Of a DNA stretch of 64,000 nt, positions 38,907 to 48,390 are shown one piece after another. The stretch comes from Serilophus lunatus (Eukaryota > Chordata > Aves > Passeriformes > Eurylaimidae). Under the pieces are notes generated by a model that ran no database searches, was not told where the DNA came from, and saw only the letters and a list, made by a program, of their open reading frames with translations. Numbering within the stretch: the first letter of the stretch is position 1; every line of letters begins with the position of its first letter. The translations under genes were made by a program, and so were the position numbers. The DNA is taken from positions 415 to 64,414 of the forward strand of contig VXBA01004184.1 in NCBI GenBank assembly GCA_013399895.1. Direction: 5' to 3'.

Positions 38907-39101
38907 TTATTTCCTCCTCTCTTGCTCTGTGAACTGCTGATCAGGGTCCTGCTGTGCCTCGGAGGGAGGCAGAGGAGGCTTAGGCTTGTGGTTTCTGCAG
39001 GGCAGTGAGGTCCCTCTGATGCAGAGGTCCACGGGATAGGTTGTGATCCCTGAGCCTTTCAGTTTCTGTTCTTCCTCCAAGATATTTTCTAGGTACTTCA
39101 C
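38907..39101 (-). other. Possible terminal coding exon of an unidentified gene
   Basis: This minus-strand open frame follows a plausible acceptor (GATATTCCAG) and runs 64 codons to TAA. The translation is hydrophilic and protein-like, beginning VKYLENILEEEQKLKGSG and later containing a Pro/Lys-rich KPKPPLPP patch. The frame is also open upstream to about 39135, where another acceptor-like CTTCCAG lies. I recognise no family. With neighbouring frames at 41.05-41.38 kb it could belong to one gene, but the splicing chain is not resolved, and a chance open frame cannot be excluded. Confidence 0.3.
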
Positions 39102-41053
39102 CTGGAATATCACAGCAAACTTCCCAACAGTAGCTGGAAGCTAAAAGCTAAGTTTACCCCAACATGGGAAACGAGGGATTCCAAAAGATTTTTTTTTGAC
39201 TAAGTAAACACTTAGTCATTCCCTTCCAGGGTCTGCCAAAGAAGATCGTGGTTGGGGTGACTACTTTCTGTGGATGACTCTGAAAGAACACAAGCTTCAA
39301 AAAAGAGGAGAAGAAAGTGCTGTGCCTTAGATCACTGTGTTTGAGAGCTGCGAACAGCAACAGCAAGGTTGGAGCAGGCAGTTTGCAGATTTCTTTATGC
39401 TATTTGGTAACAACGAGGAAAACCCTCTCACTTCAGGGCCATGGCAGGTCCTTCACCTGGGTGTCCTCTGCCATGCTTTCCTCCCAGGCTAAGGCACTGC
39501 CCAGGGCCTGCCCAGAAGTGTTGTGGGTAGATTAACACCCCTGGGAAGTCCTGCCCTGTCCATGTCAACGCTCTGTGCTGCATCTTCATTAGTTCTTTGC
39601 TGACAGCTACCCATTCAATTTATAGAAGTCTTGGTGACAACCAGGGCTGTTGCCATGGAGGTGGCAGATTTGAAGGCAGTTGATGCAGAAGATGCCATGC
39701 TCCTGTGCTGTCCCTTACTCATTTCACCCAGCACATTTACCCTTCACCCCTCTGATGCCTGGGGACTTTCAGCTCCCCTAGAAGGAAGGACAAGGATTTT
39801 ACACACAAGACTCTCCCTCCAGCTGCTTTCCCACTGGGAAAAACACTGGATGCTTGCCACCACAGTGCTACTGCAGCATCCACTATTCCTTCAGCCTCTG
39901 TCTTGTGTCTCTTCCTGTAACCTTTCCGTTCAGGGTCTGGCAAAAGCCTGATACTTTTTGAGCTGCTGAAGGAAGTGAGCCCAACCCTGGTCTTCCTCCC
40001 CAGATGGCCCTCAGCTTCCATGGTGGGGGACAGCTGCCGACCAGCTCTATGGTGGGGGAAAGCAGAACACTGCACAGTACTGGTGACTTTGTCCACTGAA
40101 CCCCAGCCTAATCCTGGTCCTCTAGCAGCAGTAAGATGCTGTTTCATAGTCACATCCATCCTTTTCTTTCAGCTGTAGCTTGCTGCCTAGCCTCTCTGGT
40201 GCTTCAGGCATGTCATCTACCTCACCTTAAGCATTTCCAGCAGCCACAGGACATGTTAGCTTGTCAATCTGCATCTATTTAAAGATAATTTTTCATTCAA
40301 CCATATCCTATCAGTGCTATGTGGCCTGCTTTAGACACTCTGCTCATTTCCTCCACCTTTCTCCCAGCCTCTGGGCTGCCTCCTGGCCTTGAGCACCTGT
40401 GGGAACTACATTTGAGCCACATCTCTAGCTTCAAAGGCATCAGCCAGAGCCTTTTGATGCTGCAGAACCCAAAATCTCTGGTTTGCAAATGTTGTGCTTC
40501 AGCACAGAGGTGTTGCTGGCATTGCAGACCAGGGCAGTGAGAAGAAACCTGGGCATCTGCTGTGCCAGCAGCGTTCTGCCTCGTGCAGATAGTGAGTATA
40601 ATGATGTGGCAGTTTCCTGCTGCTACTTAGTGTAGTGTCCCCTTCCTTCCAGGGTGCAGGCAGCAAGCAGGAAGCCTCTGTTGGGAAACCCAGACATGAG
40701 CACACAAAAACTAGAAGAGAGCTTTACACAGGAGTCACTTTAGTGTCTGCTGGTGCTCTAGACACTTTCATATCCCCCCAGCAATTGAGTTGTATGTTTT
40801 TTAGTTACTTCAGAACTGAATTCTGATTTGCAGGCAGTGCCCTAACCAAATGGTCACAAGGTTTGCATTGTTAGTAAAGGCAAGTGACAACCTGGCAGAC
40901 GTGATGTCCCTTCCCACCAGGTCCCTCATCACCTCATTCTGATTAGCGTGATAAAAAACTTATTTTATATTAAAAGTTTTTGTGTTTGGTTTTTGTTTTT
41001 TTTTTTTTTTCCAAAATGCATTAAGGTGCAAGCAGAAATCAAGTGACGTATAC

Positions 41054-41162
41054 TCAGAATCACCAGTTCAAAGAATTGTTCCATGTACATGTCAGATAGA
41101 GCCACTTTGTACAGGATGGAGTCTGATGAACGTTGATTTTTATCAGCCCATAAACTCATAAT
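41054..41162 (-). other. Possible coding exon of an unidentified gene
   Basis: A minus-strand frame after acceptor TTGTGTGCAG, encoding a plausible stretch (ADKNQRSSDSILYKVALSD, then MYMEQFFEL) and ending at a weak donor GTATAC. It is in phase 0 with the frame at 41241-41377 across a 78-base gap that starts GTGAGA. No family recognised. Past the donor the frame runs into a polyA/polyT tract. Confidence 0.25.
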
Positions 41163-41240
41163 CTGCACACAATGAATACTCTTGTGAAACATCTTGCATC
41201 TAGTGTGACAGAGGCTCAATACTTACTACTTACATCTCAC

Positions 41241-41377
41241 GGATTCCCGAGGGTAGTAGGATGCCTGACTGGATCTCCATCGAATGTAGTCCTTAATGGC
41301 AAGTTCCTTGTTCTGCACTGATGTTTTCTCTTTCAGATGTGGTTTTATGCTTTGCATCTGCAGACTTGTACTCTCTC
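41241..41377 (-). other. Possible coding exon of an unidentified gene
   Basis: A minus-strand frame between acceptor CATTCGTTCCAG and donor GTGAGA, 137 bases long. One frame reads KELAIKDYIRWRSSQASYY near its end. A second frame also reads protein-like for part of its length before a stop, so the correct frame cannot be chosen by eye. No family recognised. Confidence 0.25.
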
Positions 41378-42129
41378 CTGGAACGAATGGGCTTAAAATC
41401 AGGTTAATCCTTCCACCCCCCCATTCCCCTCTTGACATGGTGGAGAGCAGCATACATCACTCTCTCCCTTACGATTTCAGGCCTTCCCTTGGAATACAAG
41501 AACTCAGATTTAGCTGTTTTGTGAAGTTTGGAGAAGGAGCTCCAGGTTCACAAGGCAGCCCAAAGGCTCAGACACCTGCCCAGTTTGAGGCAAAGCATAA
41601 AGTTGTCTACCAAGTGACATCTGCTATGCACTTGCAGCCCTCCATCTGTCTCCCAAGTCAGCAGAACTGATAGAAGAGCTTTTGGTCATGGGTTGTGCTT
41701 GGCTTTACCTTGGTCACTGCAATCCCTACCTGTCTCAACATAAAGCTAAGGGTAATTTTACCTCATCTGCACAGCCTGGCTTAAGGAATTAGTGTTTATA
41801 TTGTCACTATCTATGGGGGCTCTTCTAAGTGCTATTTTGCCTCATCCCACACACACTTGAAGATATCCCTGTCCATCTATTACATGCCAGCTGCCACGTC
41901 CTATTGGAAGTCTACCTTGAGATACTTATAAACTGAGTGAACATAAAGCTTACAAAGGATGCCAATGGATGACACAGACTGACTGAGAAGAACATCTTTG
42001 TAAACTTAAATTCACATTCATAACAAACAAAATACTTATTTACATGTGCTTTTTCTTTTTTTAATAGGAGCCATGACCTGTTAAGAGGTCTTAGCATATG
42101 TCTTTTCCCATTTCAGGTCTCAGAACATC

Positions 42130-42579
42130 ATGCAAAATCTAGGACTCAGGACAATGAATGTGTCCAACAACTGCAGCACCTCAAACCTAGAACTGTATCA
42201 CCATGTTTGCCTCATTGAACTTGCTCTGTGTAACCTCATTTTCTTTTTTGGAGCACTATTTAATGCCTTTGCCCTCTGGGTGCTCTTCTGCAAGATAAAG
42301 AAGTGGACAGAAACCAAGGTGTATGTAATCAACTTAGTCTTTGCAGATTTCTTTGTCATCTGCACCTTGCCTTCCATGGCTTATTTGCTCTGGAATAAGT
42401 CCACTCAAGGTGAACTTTGCCAGTTTATAGAGGTGATGTACTTTATCAACATGGTAGTAAGCATCTACATAATTTCATTTATCTCCATTGATCGATACAT
42501 TGCGTGTCAGGTGTCCCTCTGTGTAATTCTGGGGTCTCCTGTGGGTTATCCCTGCTTCCCTAATTTAAACCCCTTGTAA
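42130..42579 (+). pseudogene. GPR35-like receptor, truncated after TM3 (first cluster copy)
   Basis: Encodes the N-terminus with NVS and NCS glycosylation sequons, TM1, intracellular loop 1 (KKWTETKVYVINLVFAD), TM2, and TM3 ending in an intact IDRYIA motif. After about 42508 similarity to the neighbouring receptors stops abruptly; about 20 unrelated codons then lead to a stop. No TM4-TM7 remnant was found in the following sequence. The true start may be the in-frame ATG at 42154, which aligns with the starts of the other copies, and an acceptor (CCCATTTCAG, exon from 42117) precedes it. The break falls at CAG/GTGTCC, so a splice donor there is conceivable, but with no second exon visible I call it a truncated pseudogene. 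Confidence 0.75.
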
Positions 42580-44530
42580 TAAATCATTCACCTGCTGCAA
42601 ACTCTATTCATTTTTCCATCACCTTTATTGAACCTGCCCCCTCGAACGCTAAAAGGTGGATTAAACCACCACACCCACCAAACCCAACCTGTCCACACCA
42701 TCTGTAACATCAAGAGAAAATACAGCTTCACCGCTATTGGGATAATTATTGCCCTTTTTCTTGAGTGAGATCTTTGTCAGATCTAGCATTACTAAGTCAA
42801 CTGCAATTTATGCTCTATGCTTCTATTAAACAAATAGGTCACAAAGATGTGTAAAAGTGTATATGTAATCACCAGTTGTTAAAGAGTCTCTGTGCCACTC
42901 TCTAGCACCTACTTATTATTCTTAAAGGAAGACAGGTCACCCACGTATGTCTCCCTGATTTAGTTAATTTTGCAGTTGAAGTCAATTGATTCTTATTACC
43001 AACATGTACAAAAGAATATGTTGAGTTTTACCTCATTGTGCACTTCACATTGATTGCATTATTAAAATAATCCAGTTTATTTTGTATCACATTCCTTTGA
43101 CGGTGGGGGGAAAGGGGGCAGAGGGGTGGTGGGAGGTGGTGGGTTCAGGTGGTACCAGTATATTACTAAGTGCATGGCCCTACAAAACAGAGTCCTGACT
43201 CCCCTTTCAACTCAACATGTCAGACAGGTGGGAAGGAACACTTTTACAGGTAAAGCAAGGCTCATCCAGTGCCATAAAAGCACAGGGTCGAGATTTCAGA
43301 GCTGAGTGCTTGTGCTGGCTCCCCTCTGGCTGCACTGCTAAGCCCTGGCACAGAGACACCTCCTTAGGCAGCTATCCCTGAGGGCCTGCTGCTCCCACTC
43401 ATTGAGAAGCCTGGGCATTTGCCACATTTGCACTACTATCCACTGGTTTTATGTTGTGGCACCAGGACGGCACCCAGGTTCACCCTCCCAGCCACAGCTC
43501 AGGGTCAGACTATCACTCTCCAGCTGAACCCAGCCTGGTCTGGGCTTCCACAGCCTGCCCACATTGACACCCCTGACATTTCCATTGGGGAAATGCGTTT
43601 TTCCATGAGTCAGAAGCCTGGAAAATCAGAGGAGATAGGGAGTGGATTAACTCCCTACATGTTAGTCAAGTGCTTCCTAGAACAGGGCTTTTTATCTTCC
43701 TAAATACAGAAAAATGTCCAAAAGGGCACTGAGCTCTATCCCAGCAATGCTCAGAGCGTTCCAGGAGACAATGTGAAGGAGTCTTTTTTACCACTTATGC
43801 ATCTTCCCCTGTGACCTACGCCTGCCTCCAGTGAGCCCATGGCTGATGCTAAATCTGCTATTGTCACCTTCCAGACTATGAGCTCCAGAGACATGAATTA
43901 GTGGGACAAATCCTGTGGTAGTCAGAGTCTGTCAGCTGGCTCACACACATGGGACTGCAACTGCTGTAGCCAGCAGGCAGTGAAATCTATCCAAATATCT
44001 ACAAAATATCACTGGGGCACGCTCTTAAGCATGTTCCTAAAGCCTCTCAGTGATGCTGATGAGCAGTGTTACACACCTGGTTTCTACACATTGTCACCTT
44101 ACTTGTAAAGACAGCAAAGAACAACACCCTAAGTCCCTGCACCCTGGGTGCCTGCTCCCTGGGCTCACTGTCACGGGGTGCACAGGCACCGATGTGTCAC
44201 CTCAGGAAGATCATTGTCCACACAGTGCTGCCTGCCTCGAGCACGCTCTGCAACCACACCAGAGGCTGCTGGGCTCCCAGGGGAACTTGCTGCTGCCAGA
44301 AGGGCAATTTGCAAGCATTATGGGTTTTACTTCAGAAATTGTTTTCTCATGACTAAGAATACTGAATTTTAATTGCCAGTTTGTGTGAGGAGAGGAGAGG
44401 GAGAGCACTTCGGGTGGAAAAACTGACAGTGAAGTATTGAACTCCTGCGAGTGGAACAACAGAGGGCGTCAGAGACTCAGCCAGCCTGAAAAGTAGTTGA
44501 TAAATGAAGCTCTTTCAGTGCACACGAGTT
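42580..44530. other. Intergenic sequence within the receptor cluster
   Basis: No receptor remnant or other gene seen. A short G-rich run (GGTGGGGGGAAAGGGGGC and following) lies near 43100-43145. Confidence 0.45.
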
Positions 44531-44534
44531 CATT

Positions 44535-44685
44535 GCTGGGTTGCAGCGCTGCTGAGCTGTGACAGAGGGCTCCAAGACAGCTGTGCCCTGGACCGACACC
44601 TGTGACACTCAAGGATTGCCTTCCCTGTGTCTACCCCGCAAGCTTTCCGAGGACTAAACCCACCTGACGGCCTCAAAAGAAGCAG
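44535..44685 (+). other. Possible non-coding 5' exon of the 46.3-kb receptor
   Basis: A stretch ending at a strong donor, AAGAAGCAG/GTAATG, upstream of the receptor whose coding exon starts after an acceptor. The last 65 or so bases, from GTGTCT to the donor, resemble the stretch ending at 53074 upstream of the 54.5-kb receptor, as expected for duplicated 5' untranslated exons. The exon start is a guess. Mammalian GPR35 also has upstream untranslated exons. Confidence 0.35.
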
Positions 44686-46272
44686 GTAATGGCTTTTAAT
44701 TCTCCCCACACTGGTGTGTGGCAGTGTGCTCGGCTCAGTGCTTCAGGGTGTACCGAACACAGGTGACCTCCTGCTTTCACAGCTGTTATGCCTCACTGTT
44801 TTGTGTCATTTGGGGAGTCTCCCCCCCCATCTGGGGGGTCCCTTGCTGCAGTTTCACAGCAGGGCTTCTTACCATGCCTCTTCCATGAGCGTGGGGACGT
44901 CTGGCTCCAGGCACACTGTGGCACATGACGCTGGGACATGTCACCAGCTCTGTGCTTACACGGGGGATTCAATGGGGCTGGGATGTCCGGCGCCGTGGGC
45001 TCAGCTGCTCCTCAGGGCAGTGGTATAGATGCATAGATTGCTTTTTCACTGCAAGGTAATCACAACAGGCTGAAAGATAACCACTGTAACAGGCTGCTGA
45101 GTAAACACACTGCAGCCAAGAACCTGTGAGGCTGAAAGCCTAAGAGCACTAGGACAACGGCTGTATGTTAGTTGCTCCGTAAATTCCACTCCGTGGTTCA
45201 GTAATGCCATACCAGTTCTGGTGCTGGGCAGGTGCTGTGCTTCCCTCTGTGATTGCCAGGTCTGTCTCCCAATCTTGGAAGCTGAAAACAGTTGCTTCAT
45301 TCAATCAGACACTTTCACTCAAGTTTTCATGTTAACATTTAGAAGCTCCTGTCTTATAAGGCAATGTATTTGTAAGAGATTGTAGGAATTTGGGCATTTT
45401 CCATGCCTGCCTCATTGTAAACACTTCCTTTATGAGCTGCAACAAAGTCTGATTCATCCTCCTTGCTGGTAGCGGATGCCCTGAAATATTTAAAGGAATA
45501 CCAGAAGGTCGTCTAACCTTGCAATTCGTGTTTTCTGCTCTTGCAGAATTTTGGCTTTCTAACTTTGAAGGCTGAGATCAGATACATGTAATCACTTTCC
45601 TTTCTTTCTTTGGAGACCTGTTATCTGCTAGGGCTGGTTGTACTTAAAACTGAAATGTTCCTCCCCAGCACCCTGCAGGGAGAGGAGTGGATTTGTGCCT
45701 GGGGACAGCGTGCCCACAGCAGGCACCCACCCACAAGCCTGCAGCAGGGCTCCTACTGTACCCGGGAGTAAAGCCACTTGATCTACCCCACAGCTGGAAG
45801 GTTTCAAGTCCTGAGGAGCTTCTCAGGCCTGGCAAGATCCAGAGCAAAGCCATAGGGTGGCTTCAGCATCAAAGCAAGGGCCATGGAGGGCAAATGGGGG
45901 ATGCTGCCCAGCTCTGCTGTGGGCTGCCCTAAAGACAGTGGCTCTCTGATAACCACAGCAGCAGCAAAGGTAAGGAACAACAAAAATTATTATTGTGTTT
46001 TACAGATTCTTTGCTATTACCCAGGACAGGAGGGAGGGCGAGGCACCTTAACTCCACAATAGCTGCAGTAGAGGGTTGTCTCTGCATGTTTGTTAGCTGG
46101 CAGTGAGTGACACTGTCACTTTGATGGCTGAGGGACTGATAGCGCTGACGAGCCACTGAACACGTCCAGAGGCTGCCTACACATGCAGAGCCATGAGGGG
46201 ATCACTGAAGCAGGACCAGCCCAGAGGACTTGTTGCCGAGTTCGGTCTCATGGCTGCCTTCTTTCCTTGCAG
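44686..46272 (+). other. Putative 5' UTR intron of the 46.3-kb receptor
   Basis: About 1.6 kb running from the GTAATG donor to the acceptor CTTTCCTTGCAG at 46272. No gene, repeat family or receptor remnant recognised inside. Confidence 0.35.
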
Positions 46273-46284
46273 ACACGGCTCAAC

Positions 46285-47232
46285 ATGAACAACTATACTG
46301 AAAATCATAATGGACTGCAGGATGGCATTGTGCTGTTTCAACTGATTGTCTACATCCCAGCAATCATTCTGGGGGTTCCACTGAACATGATTGCCCTCTG
46401 GGTCTTCTGCTGCAGACTCAAGATGTGGACTGAGACCAAGGTGTACATGATCAACCTCATCATCGCAGACAGCTCCCTGCTCTTTACTCTGCCTTTCCTG
46501 CTCTATTTGTCCAAGTACACCCATCCCGCAGATCGGCTGTGTTTTGCCATACGTAACATCTATTTTACAAACATGCCTATGAGCATCTTCATTATCACCC
46601 TGATTGCGATTGATCGATACATTGCAATCAAATTCCCCCTGAAAGCAAAGATTCTTCGATCCCCACTGAAGTCAGCTTCTATCTGTGGCTTTCTTTGGAT
46701 AATGCTGATTGTTTATTCCAACTTCCGTGCAAAACTTCACCAGAAGAGTGAAAAATCCTGCTTTCGGAAGCAATCTGCTGAACCTAGTTTTTCACCATTA
46801 TTCCCTGATGGCTTTGTGTATTTTATCCTCTTAGGGATTGTGACTTTTTGCTCAGTACAAGTAATCAGATGTCTCAAAAAGAAGATGGCCACAAGCTCTC
46901 ATGAGACAAAACTAATCCAGAAAGCCATGCACATTGTTTCTGTGAACTTGTGTGTGTTCATTGTATGTTTCTCACCTTTCTATATTGCACTGTTCTTGCA
47001 TTTTGCAGTGAATGTTGCTGGAGCTTCTTCTCTGCTCCTGGGAGTTAGAACCTATCTTAAGATCTCTGCAACCTTAGCAAACTGTAACTGCTGTTTGGAT
47101 GCATTTTGCTATTATTATGCAGCCAAGGAATTTCCAGAATTTTCTTCTATGTTCCCTATCTGTATACCTATGAGGTCCAAGGTGAAACAAAGCCAAGAGT
47201 CACAGCCATCCACAGAACAAATCACGGCATAA
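46285..47232 (+). CDS. GPR35: GPR35-like G protein-coupled receptor (intact)
   Basis: A single coding exon of 315 residues; human GPR35 is 309. It sits 12 bases after an acceptor (CTTTCCTTGCAG), which decides the start at MNNYTEN, with an NYT sequon; the frame is open further upstream but that part is intronic. Seven transmembrane segments are visible. Family marks are the loop 1 motif WTETKVYMINL, IDRY (110-112), a Cys86-Cys159 disulfide pair, a LRSPLKSA loop 2, and a CYYYAAKEF end to TM7 in place of NPxxY. Position 3.32 is Tyr93 as in human GPR35, but 3.36 is Met97 where human has Arg, while Arg148 aligns with human Arg151 in TM4. GPR35 couples mainly to Gi and G12/13. The symbol means family membership; one-to-one orthology is not established among the tandem copies. 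Confidence 0.88.
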   Translation: MNNYTENHNGLQDGIVLFQLIVYIPAIILGVPLNMIALWVFCCRLKMWTETKVYMINLIIADSSLLFTLPFLLYLSKYTHPADRLCFAIRNIYFTNMPMSIFIITLIAIDRYIAIKFPLKAKILRSPLKSASICGFLWIMLIVYSNFRAKLHQKSEKSCFRKQSAEPSFSPLFPDGFVYFILLGIVTFCSVQVIRCLKKKMATSSHETKLIQKAMHIVSVNLCVFIVCFSPFYIALFLHFAVNVAGASSLLLGVRTYLKISATLANCNCCLDAFCYYYAAKEFPEFSSMFPICIPMRSKVKQSQESQPSTEQITA

Positions 47233-47766
47233 ACAAGGTGTAGTGCACCATAGATGTAAGTGCCATGGTGCTGCTAAAGTTTTGAGGCAGAGGGAATGAA
47301 ACCACCTATAATACTTGCAATCATTGTATGTATAGGCATACCTGCAAAAAAGAGCAAGCTCTCCAAAGGGTCTGATATGAACTTGAATTCTGTCCTGCTG
47401 TCCTCAGTGACTTGGCTTCAGCTCTGACTATTTTCTTGTATCATATCGCAGCTTCAGGAACATCCTGGTGATAGCTGTATCTTGATCGTCTTCATGGTCC
47501 TTCACTTTCAGTGTCTTCTGACTTGTAAACCTCTATAATATTTCCTTCATGGAAATGCAAACCCATATTCTGCTCATTTAAACATAGAGACAATTAACTT
47601 TCCTAGTGACGACCAACTAATAGTTCCCCTACAAGCCTGTTACCTTCCAGTGTCCGCAGACCACAGTCTGAAACCACGGTCTAGACGTTGGCCATACAGC
47701 ACGGCAAATGACTATTCCCACCACAGAAAGTATGTGGGTCTACCTGCTTTGTATCAATATTTTGGC

Positions 47767-48390
47767 AGACAGCCCCACATGATGGAAGCTGCTGTGGGCA
47801 ACTGTGACATAAAAATGGACGAAACTGCTCAAGTCATTCCGTTGATTATTCATGTCCCAATTTTCTTATTTGTGTATTATTTAATGCTCTGGCATCAGTG
47901 GTATTTCACCGCAAGCAGAGCAAAAGGGCTGTATGTATATGACTGATTTAATTACTGCACACTATTTAGCCCTCTCTTTGCCTTTTAAAGTCTCTTTTCA
48001 AAGACAGGAAAAGTACAAGAGACAATTAGTGACTGGTCTTAAAAATCATCTTTGCTTAAAGAGATTTGTGAGTGTTGTCACCCTTGTAACCATCAACAAA
48101 TATGCTGCAATTAACTATAGTCAGAGAACGAGAGGCTTAGGGATCCCTGTTAGCCCATCCTCCTTTACAGAATGCCATCAATCTTGCCATCAATCACTAT
48201 TACTATCACTATCACTATTACTATCAATTACTATCCAAGTAAGTAGTGTTCAGGAAGGAAAAAGACTTCTACTTCAGAAAGAGCACACAGAGTGCCTTCC
48301 AAAACATTACCTTTTTTTGCAAACCTAGTCATGCTTATGTTTTCTTATGGTGAACATGGGACACCTTGTCCAATTTCCAACGGGTTCCAA
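47767..48390 (+). pseudogene. GPR55/GPR35-type receptor pseudogene (frameshifted, internally deleted)
   Basis: Decayed third cluster copy. After an acceptor-like TATTTTGGCAG at 47766, a frame from ATG 47782 encodes an N-terminus and TM1 resembling GPR55 (IIHVPIFL). Near 47935 the homology jumps to another frame, giving MYMTDLITAHYLALSLPFK, the loop 1 to TM2 motif. It continues through TM3, where DRY has become NKY and the disulfide cysteine is lost, to a degenerate LRSP equivalent. TM4-TM5 are missing or replaced by an ATCACT-rich microsatellite. After an in-frame TAG, CLCFLMVNMGHLVQF resembles TM6 (CFLPLHLGHLLRF in the 54.5-kb copy). Frameshift, stop and motif loss make this non-functional. 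Confidence 0.8.
48178..48236. repeat. ATCACT/ATTACT microsatellite inside the receptor pseudogene
   Basis: Imperfect tandem hexamers (AATCACTATTACTATCACTA and onward) of about 60 bases, lying where TM4-TM5 of the decayed receptor should be. Confidence 0.75.

Larger units (their letters stand above)
37456..42110. other. Intergenic stretch between CR1 and the receptor cluster
   Basis: Contains the possible minus-strand exons listed separately at 38.9-41.4 kb and a T-rich run at about 40995-41010. No other gene or repeat family was recognised. Other open frames, such as a 140-codon minus-strand frame at 39737-40159, have no recognised domain. Confidence 0.4.

Noticed and set aside
39737..40159. 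Minus-strand open frame of 140 codons
   Set aside because: Mixed composition, no recognised domain, no clear splice sites; not supportable as a gene from sequence alone.
40965..41010. PolyA tract on the minus strand after a protein-like frame, suggesting a processed retrocopy
   Set aside because: No polyadenylation signal precedes it and the adjacent frames appear separated by intron-like gaps, so a retrocopy is not supported.
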